DNA of 64,000 bases from Mixophyes australis (GCA_036250195.1 JAVHZZ010000009.1:99339771-99403770); one strand, 5' to 3'; positions 35,541 through 48,623 are shown, counted from the first letter of the stretch. Program-made: numbers and translations. The notes: generated by a model from the letters alone, not told the origin.

Positions 35541-37030
35541 AACTGTTAACAGTACATTTTACAAATATTTGAACATACTAATTGGTATCTTCTCAAACAA
35601 TTAAGCTAAGCCAAACCTATCATAACATTTAAAGAGCTGCCCTCTGATGATCGATGATTTATGTAGACACACTGGGGTTTTCTTTGTACTGGTGGTCCCA
35701 CCTATCACTGGTGTAATTATGAACTCATAATGATGACGATCAGCTGGGATGTATCCAGCTCAGGATTTCCATGTAAAATGTATCTTTTTTTGGGATGGAA
35801 TTTCTGTAGGCGTTTTAAAAATTGCGACCAACTTTACATGAGGCCTGTTATGAGCGTTTTGACGCTATCCAATAACGATTGTCATGCATGCAAATCCCAC
35901 TAAACCACAAACTCCCTCACTGACAATAACAAGCGAGGAAACTCATTTTGAGTAATTTGTCATTTATAACTAAAGTTTTTGCTATTTTAAAAGAGGAAAA
36001 GATAAGTAAATTGTATAATGTGTATGAGTTGCATTGCTTGATCTACACATTAATATTTTAAGATTCTTAATGCACTCACCTCTAATGAACTTTTAATCTA
36101 TATGAACAACAAAGTGCTAAGTTCTTTGAGCCAAAGGAATGCAAAAAAATATCTTCTGTATAGCTACTATCATATGAGGACCTAACCCCTTCATGGCCAA
36201 ACAAGTTTTATTCAATCACGTCCTGAAATTTTTTTGTTTATGAAATGTATCCGCTAAAAGTTGGTATTTTTTTATTGCTGTAACTAAATGTATTTATGTT
36301 GTTTTTTCCAGGATTAATTATTATTTTGGTATAATTGGATACAAATTCTAATATATATAGCCCTTGTGCCTACAGGTATCTAAATGTACCCTGGTGGGGT
36401 GGTAATTCGCATGGTTATGGTTCTCACAATTTCTTAATATCCCAAACACAGTGCCTCCTCCTGAGTGGTATTCTCTCTCTGGGCTGTAGATCCACTAGGC
36501 CTGACTCCGGAAACTACCAGCTGACTCCCTATAGGTATCTTATGGAAAGTCACACACATGGTATAAGCTACTTGGCATGTTTATTATAATGCTGTTTAAC
36601 CTACAGACCTGTTATCCGGTTACTAGTGGATGGTTTGATTTGTGATGACTAATGTAACCACAAAATGAAAAATATGCATTAAGAAAGATACTATAATTGA
36701 AACAATGATGCTCAGTAGTGCATATTTGCCGTCATTTCACCCATGTAGGTGTTCACTGGGTTATAAATAATTATGTCAGATATGCATACTTTATTATAGG
36801 TATTTTATTTTTTCATTTTTAACATGTATGTGTTAACAAGTCTAGAAATGGCATCTTAAAACATGATATAGCTTTAATAGGGGCAGGTCCCTCACTGACA
36901 TTTCTATCACCCCCTCTGCCTGCAATTTCGCATGCGTCACTTTCCAGAAACCAAGTGCCCCAGTGCACATATTCCGATCCCTGCTCTGTTCAGAGCAGAT
37001 ACTTGGAAGTTAAGGGAGAAGGCGCCTCTG
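35541..37030. other. Unassigned intergenic stretch
   Basis: No supported feature. Confidence 0.45.
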
Positions 37031-37033
37031 CTG

Positions 37034-37090
37034 AAAAAAAAAATTCAGTCTGGCAAGGGTTGCCACCCTCCAGACTGAATTTTTTTTTTT
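37034..37090. repeat. Perfect hairpin (A-run/T-run with 11-bp GC-containing stem)
   Basis: ATTCAGTCTGG (37043-37053) and CCAGACTGAAT (37070-37080) are exact complements, extended by facing A and T runs to about 20 bp, around a 16-nt loop CAAGGGTTGCCACCCT. Confidence 0.9.
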
Positions 37091-37139
37091 CACTTTATGT
37101 TGAGATAAAGTTCCTGTTCAGCACTATTTTCTATTGTAC

Positions 37140-38395
37140 ATTTGGAACTATCCACTACTGAAGATTCCAGGGGAACGTTCCAGATTCCTTAGATCTAAAA
37201 TACTTCTTGGTTCTCAAAGGCCAGTACTGCAGTGTGGAGGTGTGCCCAGTTGCCGAGGTGCCCATCAAGATGGTGAAGTTGGAACCCAAGAAGAAAGAAG
37301 ACAACTCGCCATACCTCCATTTCAGCGCTGGTAAGTCTCAATCTTCTTTTGCAGGTCTTTACAGCAGAGGGCAAGTGAGCCAATCCGGGCTCACCTTCCC
37401 CTGCTGGCCAATTTATGGCCAGATAGGTGAGACAATCCTGGCACACCCACGGCGGTTCGAATTGTTTTTGCCACCGTGAACCAATCAGCACTTGCGGCGG
37501 CGTCAAGTGATGTCAGCGTGCCAATGGCTATTTATGCCGCCGGGCGCCACCATTTTGTGAGTGGTGCACCGGCAGAATGGACAGGAGAGGTCATCGTGGG
37601 ACATCCAGCGGAGGAAGAACAAAAGACGCCGGTGGAAGTGACAGGGAGCCCTGATCAGGGCTAGGAGCTATCCTGCCACGAGAAGATGACAGAGAACACA
37701 GCGTAGAAGACGCCGAGATCAAGAGAGAACAGATCATCGGCGGGGAGCCCTTGCAAGGGCCAAGAGCGACCCCGCCGGGAAGACCGCAGGAGACAGCCCA
37801 CCGAAGAGGAGAAGAGGCACCGCAATCTGGAGGGTCAGGAAAACCCAGAGACGAAGACATCGGGGCAAGCTGAGAATCCTGCACAAAGCAGGGTAGTATA
37901 CTCCCTGCTTTTAGGTCGGGCAAAAGGCCCATGGGTGATTCAGGCATTGGACCCGTTGGCACCAGAAGTGGTCACAAGGCGCACAATTGGGCATAGGCAG
38001 GATTTTCTTGGGCAGAAGGTCCATTAGGTATATCTGGGCAATAGACCCCAAGAGTAGGCAGGTGCATAAGCCCCAGTAGTAGTACTTGGGCACCAGGCCC
38101 AATAGGTAAAGACAGGGCACCAGGCCCATAGGTGTAGTGTGGCACCAGATAGTTAATTTCAGATAATAGGCCTGGGTCATCAGTTTGAGCAGAAGGCTTC
38201 TATTATTGTTTTTGTGCACTAGGCTTATTAGCTAGTCAGCGCAAGTGCCTGCCATTCTCAGACCATCCCAGAAAGTAGTAACGTGCTATTTAACTAGTGT
38301 GGTTATATAGCATTGCGTATTGTGTGTGACTGTGTTTTGGAAGTTTCTTCACAGGTGCAAGACGTCAGGCCCCCATTAAAGGTAGGCTCTTGTTT
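37140..38395 (+). mobile_element. Unidentified GC-rich element with exon-like and promoter-like parts
   Basis: An open segment (37198-37331; KYFLVLKGQYCSVEVCPVAE then KMVKLEPKKKEDNS) runs into GGTAAGT, a good donor site. About 150 bp on lies a promoter-like cluster: CCAATCAG (37481-37488), TGATGTCAGCG (37508-37518), CCAATGG (37520-37526) and TATTTATG (37529-37536), followed by a CpG-rich leader. Further down, GGGCA..AGGCCCA phrases recur at 37919-38135. Composition differs sharply from the flanks. It is probably the 5' part or LTR of an element I cannot name. A captured host exon is possible. Confidence 0.4.
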
Positions 38396-38501
38396 CCTGT
38401 CCTCTCCCTTGTGTTTATCCATTCCTTTGTCAGAGTAGATAGTTAAATCTCTCATATTACGGATAGCATAGTTTCAAGATATAAGGCATTTATCTGTCAG
38501 T

Positions 38502-39095
38502 TGTCAGGCTTCGAGGAGTGTAGACTCAACTGTACAGAAACCACCAACTGGTATTAGCTCCACGGAACCAGGAGGTGCGGAGTCTAACGTACCCCAGGTG
38601 TTCAGGGAACCCCGCAAGGAGGTTTGGTCTTAGCTGCACAGGGTACGCAGGTCGTGGTCCTCCTGGACAGTTACCAGAGTAATGATAGAGAATGTTTCAG
38701 AACGGTCCGGGTCAGAAGCCAAACAGACAGGCGATACCGCAGAGGTCACTCCGAAAGGATAAGTTACACAATTCAAGAGAATAGTTGAACTAGCTGGGGT
38801 CACAACAGGAGCAGAAATCAGAATCCAGAAGAGAAGCCAGGGAAGCCGGATCAGAACCAAAACACAGGAACAGGAAACAAAATAATGAACAGGAGACCTG
38901 ATACTTTGGCACCCTAATGGTGCCAGAGCCAGCTTTAAATAGAGGCTGCTAAGCTGGAAGAGGAGGAGGAGAGGGGTGGTAAGACACTCTGACTGCCGAA
39001 ACAAAGAAGTGCCTTGTTGCCTAGCAACGGGACACGTTAGTGTGCATGTGCCCGACAGCGCGAGGACAGGGGAACAGTCGGGACGGTGCCTAACA
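38502..39095 (-). mobile_element. Antisense solo LTR (LTR family X)
   Basis: 594 bp; on the minus strand TGTTAGGCACCG...CCTGACA. Perfect 5-bp duplication TCAGT (38497-38501 and 39096-39100). It shares the U3 start and the X-box palindrome GTTGCCTAGCAAC (39016-39028) with the LTR at 6566. The minus-strand frame 38630-39004 is LTR sequence, not a gene. Confidence 0.85.
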
Positions 39096-39100
39096 TCAGT

Positions 39101-41280
39101 ATTCCCTTTTTGTCTGTAGCCCTTCCCTAATGCACGTTTTCCCTTAAAGAGAATATTTGTTTTTTTGGGGGGAAGTGAGACAACTCCAATAGAAGTTCAC
39201 CATGGAGGGCTTCTGTCACTCATTGGCACCTTTCTTCAGGTAAGACAAAAAATGCATTAGTAGTAAAAATCACACACACAAATACACACAATTTTAAAAT
39301 TAACTTTAATTGAACAAAAGACCCCCCAACACCCTCATTCACCTCTGTTTTAAATATAAAGTTTATTCATATTTTCTTCTTTTTATGGTGTTCTCATAAA
39401 CAAATACAAATGTACAATATCTTCCATAGGTAATGAAATATTGTATTTGAAAATGTCTTAGTGACCTCCAGTGGTGCCAGCAGAATTATATTAGTTGTTT
39501 GGTTCTCTTAACAAACATTTATTGGATACTAATAATGAGCAGCCATACAAAGCAATTTTTTATGTTGCCTCATTTGCAGCTTCTATCATTGTGTCCTTCT
39601 TCCATTCTAGTTCTTTCAATGGACTCTCTCTAAGATAAAATAAGTAATTTGCTGAGTTCTAAACTGTTTTACACAACTCCATTTGGGAATTTATCTGGTT
39701 TGGGATAATTTTAATTGCCTTTCTAATCTCCACTGAATTAATCACAGCAAGTCAAGGTTTTGTTGATCATTAATACACAAATTGATCGTTTCAGCACGTC
39801 GCAGTTTGCCAAATGTGCACTTATGGTTTGAGTAACAGGTAAACTTGCTATGCCAAGGTCTTAGAACAACCTCATTTTAATTGCATTGCAAAGTGAACAA
39901 AAACACAAGAACAAATAAACTTTCCCAATAAAAATGTTGACGCTAAAGACAAAATTCCCTCTGTCCACACCATCAAACTCCAGTATATTAATGTATGGTA
40001 AATCTAGCACACACCTGGTTCATTTCTGATTATCATATTTGATATTCCAAATCATGTTATTTCTCCTCTTGTTAAAATATTTATTTTATCAATAAAAAGG
40101 TCACTTACTAATTCATAATATCTATATAGTTTCTCACTGTACTGTTTTGTTCAATCCTATTGGCTTGCACATGGCAGCACCCAAATGATCAACTGTGTAT
40201 GAGGATAATATGGGATACAATTACCAAAGTTAGGATTTCAAATTGTGGGAGTATTTTTAAGATTCCACAAATGTGTCATACACCGAATGTCAATTGGTTT
40301 AAACTCTTAGTGCAGCAATTTATTTGCTCTGAGAGCATAAACTCAGTGATATTGGGTGCACGATTCATCAGCATTGCACACTAAAGCAAGGAACATTCCT
40401 CTAGAAATTAACAAAACATTTTACAAATATAGTAGCCTGCAACTTTTACAGAACCTCCTTGTGAGCAATATGAGCTTAATACTTTGGGCTTCAGAGTTTG
40501 CCGCACAATGGTCATAATTTCCTCACAAATTGTCAGATGTAAAACTAGCTGATTCAGACTATAATAGTGATTGCTGTAATAAACAGTGAAGCAGATGAAT
40601 GCCGGTTTCTGGATGCTTGCCTCTTTCTGGCCAGGCTTAGTAAGTTCTGTTTTTGTATGTGCTGTTGTTTAGGGGACACTGACATGAAAATGCCAGACTA
40701 TGGGGACTGAACACCTGCATGCACAATATATGTTACTATGACCCGGTTCACCTAGGATCCTTAAATCTATTAATTGTACTGATTGTATGTTAGAAATTTT
40801 TTTGGATTATGTTGCAGATAAAGTTTAAATAGGATTATTTTATATGATTACATGGTTTTGATTATGACAACTATAAGGAAGCGGACTACTAGCGTTATTT
40901 AGGTTTATGTTTGTATTTTGGTATGTCTGTTTTTTATGTTCTTTAATGATTTGACTTTTTATTTTATGTTACATAAGATAATAGGGGTTATTTTGTATTG
41001 TTGTTTGTATTTGTAGAAATGGGGGACTAATTGTACCAGCAATGGTGCTCTGAGTTGTATTTAAAGGACTGCAATAGTGATTCATCTATTCCCCTAATGA
41101 AAGTATGATGTACTGAAAGGATTGGGCAGGACATGATTTTGTAATGTATTTTTACTTTTTTCATTAACATACTAAAGATTTTTTCATGACTGTTGCTGGT
41201 CTGTTCTACTTCATGGAACAACTACGGATTTTTTTTTCTTTCAATATGGACTTTGCACAGTGTTGAATAATTTTGGATTG
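39101..41280. other. Unassigned AT-rich stretch
   Basis: No supported feature. Confidence 0.5.
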
Positions 41281-41299
41281 AGTGCATCCTTTTTTTTAT

Positions 41300-41994
<695 letters not shown>

Positions 41995-42178
41995 AAAATA
42001 ATAATAAAAATAATAGGGCTGGCAGTGTTTTTAAAAGTCTATTGTGACATTTTAATGTGCCATAGCTCATACAGAAACAGGAGGGGTGGCAGTGTCCTTG
42101 TCACTCTCCAGTATTCAGTCACATTATTCTTGTCACTCTCTAGTCTCGCTCATAATTATACTAATTCCTCTATCTCAT

Positions 42179-42824
42179 TGTTAGGAACCCCTCTAGCCGG
42201 TACAGCACAACCCGGAGTCTCCTCTGCCAGTCAAGTGTTCACTGGAGCCCCTAGTGGTGGGGACAGACTTGGCCGCAGACCAGCAGAGGGTCGTGAAGTG
42301 CGTACCGACTAGGGAGAACCCAGGAAAGCGGAGTAAAGTCCAGGCAGAGGTCAAGGGCTGGTAGCAGACAGGGAATCCAATACACAAGCCGGTGTTAAGG
42401 GTTACAGGCACGGTAGCTAGGTCCAGTTCAGGCAAGAAGGTCAGGGTCATGAGAAACACGAGCAAGGTCCAAATCCAGGCAAGGGGTCATACACAAGCAA
42501 TCCAACACGATATCCAAAGGACAGGACTAGGCAGGGAGCAGGTCAGCACACTGGCAACAGAAACTATAACCGGCAGTGAGGCTGCAGACCTCACTGCCTT
42601 AAATATACAGATGGACCAATCAGAGCCTAGCTCTGCAAGCACACCCAGGGGCTGGCTAATTAACATAACTAGCTTAATAACCATCAGGCTATTAAAGACC
42701 TCCGCGCACGCACCCGGCTGTCTCCTTGTTGCCAGGATGCGGCGCTGCCTTGCAAAGCGTCCGGCCGTTGCCTTGGCAACGTCTGGGGGTTAGAAGGAAG
42801 TGAGTACCGCCGCGGCTCGTGACA
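42179..42824 (-). mobile_element. Solo LTR inserted in hAT A1 (LTR family X-like)
   Basis: TGTTAGG...CGTGACA with perfect 5-bp duplication CTCAT (42174-42178 and 42825-42829). The homologous uninterrupted hAT sequence at 60715-60745 shows the empty site (CTACCTCATGTGCTAAAGC). It includes GTTGCCTTGGCAAC (42767-42780), a perfect 14-bp X-box palindrome, and a TATA-like TATATTTAAG on the minus strand. Orientation is judged from C/T richness and TATA position. Confidence 0.85.
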
Positions 42825-43099
42825 CTCATGTAATAAAGCCTATGTTCAAGTGCAAAATGGTTTTAAGTCAGGGAAACAAAAAAAGTAAATTAAAAGCTTG
42901 TACCTTTTTTAAAGAAAAAAACACCTTTCTAATAAAGGTGAAATTTTACTGTAGAAAGAACATAAAATTGCCAACATGTCATTCTACCCAAAATATTACC
43001 AAGTATACCAACATCAGCTAGCTCCCTTCTCTCCGCTAGATCTCAGCACCTGCAATCTACACTACCATCAAAATCAGTGTGTACGTCATTCTAAAACAA

Positions 43100-44230
43100 T
43101 ACTAATTCATCCCTGCTGGAATCCACCATCACAGAAGTCTCTGTACTTTGATGTAATGGCCTTCCTCATGAAATTTGTAGTTCTTTTTACGGCACAGCTG
43201 ACTCGATTTTTGGGCAATTCTTTTAGACCAGAAAAAAAATGTCAAAATGCTGTGCTGACTCCTCTGCATCACCACTGGATGTCTTGGGAAAGCTACGTTT
43301 TTTCGTAGAAGCAGTTGCCAGAGAAACTGAAGCAGTAGACGTCATTGTGTCATGTACCACTTGAGCTGTCAGCTTGCTGACTTGGAGCTCATTGAATCTC
43401 TTGAATCTGGGTCAGTTGGAAAGAGAGTAGACATAGCTCTTAAACCTAGGATTAAGCACAGTTGGCAAAATGTAGTGATCCGATTTCAAGATGTTGATAA
43501 CTCTTGGATCCTGGAAAAGTGAATAAAGTACTTAATCTAAAAGTCCAACATAGTGAGTGGAATTGCTTTGTTTCATTTCCTTCTTCAATTTCTGCAGCTG
43601 CTTTTCAAAAAGTAGCATAGTCGCCATGGTGCCTGTGATCCGCTGTGCGACTGGGTGACAGCTTTCATACTTGCTTCCTCTTGCAAAGGATTGTTTAACA
43701 GTCAATTGTTGTAAACTACTAGTAGTCTTCTTGGTCTTTTTCTGGGTTGAGGATTCACCCCCAACAGGAACAGCAGCAGTGGGCCTACCGCTCAAGGATT
43801 ATTTTGAGTCCTGGATACGGAGGAGTCATTTTGCCTTAGCAACTTGGATGCAGAACTAACTCTGATCACTTGTGAGGGTATTGATGATGAAGTTATTGGG
43901 GGTGTAGTTTGCAGGTGCTGGGATCTGGCTGAAAGAAGGGAAGTAGCTGATGCTGGAGTGCTTGTTATTTTTTAGCATAAGTTTCTGATTTTCCCAAGAG
44001 CTTTCCATGAACTCGCTTCAAATGGTGTAACATGGTTAAAGTCCCTACCTCTACTTACTGTGCCTTTACAATGCTACAAATGGCTAGACAACTTTTGTCA
44101 GGGTTTGGGTAAAAATAATTCCACATATAAGAGGTGGATTTTTTGGTCTTATGCCCAGGCATGACAATGGCCTTCTTCTTATCACTGGCAAGAACTGCTT
44201 CCACTGGTGCATGACCTGCCACAGTAGAGT
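43100..44230 (-). pseudogene. hAT transposase remnant (BED finger, C-terminal part), minus strand
   Basis: Minus-strand reading: the BED-type region near 44220-44030 (MPGHKTKKSTSYMWNYFYPN) has decayed zinc ligands and frameshifts. It is followed at 43795-43532 by an 87-codon frame with SLQQLTVKQSFARGSKYESC and AQRITGTMATM, then LFEKQLQKLKKEMKQSNSTH. In the copy at 62496-63650 those two pieces are about 0.95 kb apart, so the RNase H-like catalytic core has been deleted here. A C-terminal segment (SDHYILPTVLNPRFKSY) follows at about 43500-43430. Inactive. Confidence 0.75.
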
Positions 44231-44776
44231 TCATTAACAGTTCTTGTTGCTTAGGTGCCTTAAGCCCATTGTTAGCTTGTTTTGTGGGAGCCCTAACAAA
44301 CCAAGCACTTCAGCCATAAAAGTTGCACTCCTTGTCGCTGGAGCACTTGCTTTGTTAAACTGTACATGTCTTTTTCAATATCTTACATAAAGGTGGGTGG
44401 GAGAGCCAATGGACAATTCCATCTTGCACCACTTTTATTTTCTGCCACTGCTGTGTGGAAATGTTTCCAAGATGTGCTATGAACTGCTGCGTGTTTATAT
44501 CATTGCTTAACATCCAACCAGCTCGATGCAGTCTTTGTCCGAAAGTGGATGAAAATAATATTGTGAACTGTGAGGTATTCAAAATTGATTAGAAATGACT
44601 GAAAATTAGTGTTATTGAGGTTACTAATAATGTAGGCACAAAAAAAGAGCAAAATAGTGTGATTTTAGCAAAAAAAATAGGGATTTTAAAAAAAAAAGAT
44701 TCAAAACCATGATGGCGGTTTTGCCAAAATCAAAATGCAGAGTAAACCAAAGCCAAAACACAGTGAACATCCCTAG

Positions 44777-46160
44777 TTTCAAACATGGTATAACCATTGT
44801 ATATATGACTATTTAGGCCACATGGAGTACAGTTTTGGGTTCTTTCACTGCAAAGAGGACATAGGGAAAATTAAGACTGCTCAATGGTGTAAAATGTATT
44901 ATATATACACATGAATAAAGCTTTTTCCTATTAACGTTGCATACGATGGATCAAGGACAAGATTTCATCAGTTGTGAATTGAAATAAAAATGAATAACTA
45001 TATAAAAATGAATACAACACTTTTTATATGGAACTTGTAATACAACAGATCAAGAGCAAGAGATCATCAGTTGTGAATAAAAAATGTTTAAGCTTTAGTT
45101 ATAGGTTAAATTAGTGATTGTCCTTCCTCTGGAGCAATGCAGTTAGCAATTTTGAAAGTTTGAACTTGATAGCTTTGTTTTGTATTTTAATTTTCATTTT
45201 TATTTAATTCATATTTTATCTAACAATCAGTAGTCATTCTGTCAGAATACATATTCTTAGATCATTGATGGTACTTTACAGAGCAGGACAACTTTATCAT
45301 GCAAATGCTCAGTACAAGGAGTTATCAATTGGTGCACTTTTAGATGATTTTGCATTTCAGGCATAATTTTCATAATTTCTGAAAATCGGATTGGGATCAT
45401 TTTTTTTTGAGTGGTTTTAGAGGTATTTTTTTTTTCCTTTTAACAACTGATTCCTTGGAGTTGTTCAGTAGTGGATTAGACGATGAGGGACTTTCTTTGT
45501 CTGCTTATATGTGATTATGTTCTAGTCCATCATTGAAATTGTTTGCTTCTATTGAAATAGTCTCCTCAATGTATTATGATATTCTTAAAAGAAAAACATT
45601 ATTTTAGCAATTGAACAGCAGCAATTTATGTATATGTTTTATATTCTTTGTAAAAAGAAACTTGATCCATTTGCACTGCTTTATTTCCATTGATTTTTTT
45701 TTAAGAATGGCATTTATTGAGGTAGGGAGGAGTTTTTTTTTTTTTATTTTTTTTTTTTTTTTTTTTAGTGATGTCAGGATCTGTTTGAAATAGTCTACCT
45801 AAGATATTCAACTTACACAATGCACTGTATGAAATAAGAAATATATCATATTATGATAAAGAGAAACAACACACTGTATTTTTAAACTAATATTTTAATA
45901 ATAGACATGTTAGTGAGTAAACAGTATTTACAAACTTTGAATGTAGACTTTTGAAATTCGTAATCTGTAATTTTACATATAGTCTAATATGATAATATGC
46001 GCTCCATACATACATGCTTTTTCATTTGCATGTAGTTGTTGACATATTTTTAATACAATACTATATTTGTTTGTTTTTTGCATTTTCTTTAAGAATAAAT
46101 ACAGCATTGTATTACACACAGCATTGTATTAATACATGTCTGTTCTTTCTCCATTTAGAT
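44777..46160. other. Unassigned AT-rich stretch
   Basis: A T-rich run at 45732-45766 and a weak duplication (GATCAAGGACAAGATTTCATCAG / GATCAAGAGCAAGAGATCATCAG at about 44949 and 45048). Nothing else. Confidence 0.45.
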
Positions 46161-46356
46161 CAGTGCTTCCCAAATCCAGTCCTCAGGGTGCCCTAACAGT
46201 GCATGTTTTCCATATCTCCTTGCTTTAGCACAGGTGTATTCATTACTGAGTGACACATTTTAAAAGATCCACAGGTAGTACTACTTATTTCACTTGTGAA
46301 ATACATTGGAAAACATGCAATGGTATGGCTCCCTGAGGACTGGATTTGGAAACCCT
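46161..46356. mobile_element. hAT-type MITE (CAGTGCTTCCCAAATCCAG ends)
   Basis: 196 bp. The left end CAGTGCTTCCCAAATCCAGT and the right end, complement of CAGGGTTTCCAAATCCAGTC, form long inverted repeats through CCTCAGGG. ATTTAGAT and CTTTAGGA flank it, a possible decayed 8-bp duplication. No ORF. Confidence 0.75.
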
Positions 46357-46540
46357 GCTTTAGGACAAATCATCCTATTCAGGTGTGTCCCTTCTGAAGA
46401 CTTCTAGCTAGGCTGGTTTCTTCATGTTGGAATCGGTAAAATCTGGGGATGTGGAATTATAGCGCTCAGGATGCTCCTTTACCACCTGCTAAGCACTTAC
46501 TAAACACGCAGGTACTACATGGGTCCACAGAACTTCATTT

Positions 46541-47204
46541 TTGACCTCATTCATTAAGGCACGCATAGTAAGTGCAACGTGCATTTGTTTCAAAACACGT
46601 AAATCGTCTCTGCGTAATTCTGAATTCAACAAGGAACGGATTTGAAAATATGCGCACTGATGAATTCGGGTGTTGGTCTGCTCCCAATACCTATATGGAA
46701 TATACATTTGCAAAACAACGCCTATAAAAAATTAATGTGACCTATTAATAATATAATCATTAATGACAATACAGTTTTAAAAGAAATATGTACTTTTTTA
46801 TACTTATTTTTCCATGAAATACATTTATTAGGATTATCTTAATGTCTACTGAACATAAAATACATTTTTAGAATTGTTCCTGATTGCAAACTCATGTTAT
46901 AGCATGCATACCAGACTATCATAACTATTAATCAGAACTTAGACTAGCCCTGTAGCGTGAGCAAGAGATCTGTAGAAAATCAAGTATCTTTAAGTTCACC
47001 TAAGCTTGAATCGGACATGGCTGTGTGCACTCAAGTTTGGGACATCCTTACTGTACATTGACTACAAGCGAACACTCTTTCCCCACCCCGTCCCCTCCCA
47101 GAAATTGTGGACTGTAGTAAGTGTGCTTTGCATGCAAAGATTAATTGATTTTGCGTATGATGCACACAAAATCGACATATACATGCCTTGATTAATTAGG
47201 CCCT
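46541..47204. repeat. R1 foldback repeat copy
   Basis: Ends ACCTCATTCATTAAGGCACG and the complement of CATGCCTTGATTAATTAGGCCC are inverted versions of each other. The interior matches 4600-5095, 47640-47880 and 49500-49960. Confidence 0.7.
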
Positions 47205-47393
47205 GAATGTTTAACATGTTTATTGCTGCTTAAGTTATTTGAAATTGACGTGTCAGAAATTGAGCGTGTAAAGCTCCATTGGCTTACATAATTCTTTTGG
47301 ACTATCATAATGTGTTTAATCCACTTTAAAATAAATTCTGCATATACAGTGTCTGAACAAAGCACAGAGAACAAACAATTTTTAATCATATAG

Positions 47394-48362
47394 GGCCTCA
47401 TTCATCTTCGAACACAATGTGAACGCAACCTGCAGTTAAAACAATCAGGAGTAACTTGTGTACACATCCCACATTCAATTACAAGCGGATCTCAAGTTTT
47501 GCTTACATTTGAATCTGGGTATAAGTACGCTCAGGCTATACATAACTTGCCATATGCAGACAGAGAACAGAAAACCCATGCATATGTGCAATCAAGTGCC
47601 ATCAGAACACGTGCATAAAAAAATGTTATAAAATATATATATATTATTTTTTTATATGAAATACATAAATCAGGATGTTCTTAATGCGTACTGTTTATAA
47701 AATGCATTTTTACAGTGTCTTACTTTCAAAAACATGTTCTGACATGCATACATATAGTCATCGCTATCAGTCGCACTTACACCTGACCTGTATCTGGTGC
47801 AAGTGATGCGGCTAAAAAACACGTACCCAAGAGATGCCTAGAGCTTCAATTGGATGAATGTGCGTGCGTTGGACCTCAGCACGCTCTTATTGTGCATTGC
47901 CTATGTGCTTCCGCCCCTTCCCAACCCCAATCTGCAGGGGCAAACGCAGGATTTAGAAGTGGGGGTTTCCGCCCCCCCCCCCCCCCAAAAAAAAAATAGA
48001 GCGAGAGAGAGCTGCTCCGTTTCGGCGAGTCTGAATTCTACAGCAGCTGCGACGCTGTCAAGAAGCATCCGTGGCAGTGCTGTATTATACTACAATATAG
48101 CACTGCCGCGGACGCTTCTTTGACAGCGTTGGTTCCAGGAGGGGAGGGGTTTCTGGAGAACCAGAAACCCCCCCCCCCCCCCCCCCCTGCGTGTGCCACT
48201 GATCTGCCCTTAAAGTCTTAAGTAGTCGGAAGTGTCTTTTGCATTTGGACATGAATTGGATGCCATTGCATTCACTGTCGAAAGGTCAGATTCTAAGCAT
48301 GAGCAATTTCACGCAAGACACAGCACGCAATGTGACTTGCGTCCAAAGATGAATCCGGCCCA
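47394..48362. repeat. R1 foldback repeat copy, interrupted
   Basis: Ends GGGCCTCATTCATCTTCG and the complement of AAAGATGAATCCGGCCC are inverted repeats of about 20 bp. It contains a 267-bp inserted element at 47935-48201. Confidence 0.7.
47935..48201. mobile_element. Small inverted-repeat element with central hairpin
   Basis: Termini CAGGGGCAAACGCAGG and the complement of CCTGCGTGTGCCACTG match at 14 of 16 positions. ATCTG is on both sides (47930-47934 and 48202-48206). Inside are C runs of 15 and 21 nt (47972-47986, 48167-48187) and a long near-perfect hairpin at 48052-48130. No ORF. Superfamily not assigned. Confidence 0.7.
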
Positions 48363-48623
48363 TAATGAGAATCGTTTCATATATTTTATTAATCTATTCT
48401 ATATGTTTTAATCACATGCAGTAAACTACTGTTGAACAGATAGGATGGAATTTTACAAAGCTTGCATTTGTTTTGAGAGATAATATGCATAAAAGTTTTA
48501 TTAAAACTCCACCAACAGAGATTAAGCAACAATCTGACATGTTAATAACTATTAAAGAATCATCCAGCTCTAGTGGTGAACTTTGTGGAAGTTTGCTTTG
48601 CCCTCTTCAGAAGCAGACACAAT

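Larger units (their letters stand above)
41995..44776 (-). mobile_element. hAT transposon copy A1, internally deleted, minus strand
   Basis: The right end is CAGTGAACATCCCTAG (minus strand CTAGGGATGTTCACTG), a hAT-type terminus. From there, on the minus strand, come a W-x-SHPPLC leader frame, a BED finger region, the LQQLTVKQSFARG segment and a C-terminal segment, then AT-rich 3' sequence shared with 60640-60960. The middle of the transposase is missing. The left terminus was lost at the Penelope junction. A 646-bp solo LTR interrupts the 3' part. Confidence 0.75.
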
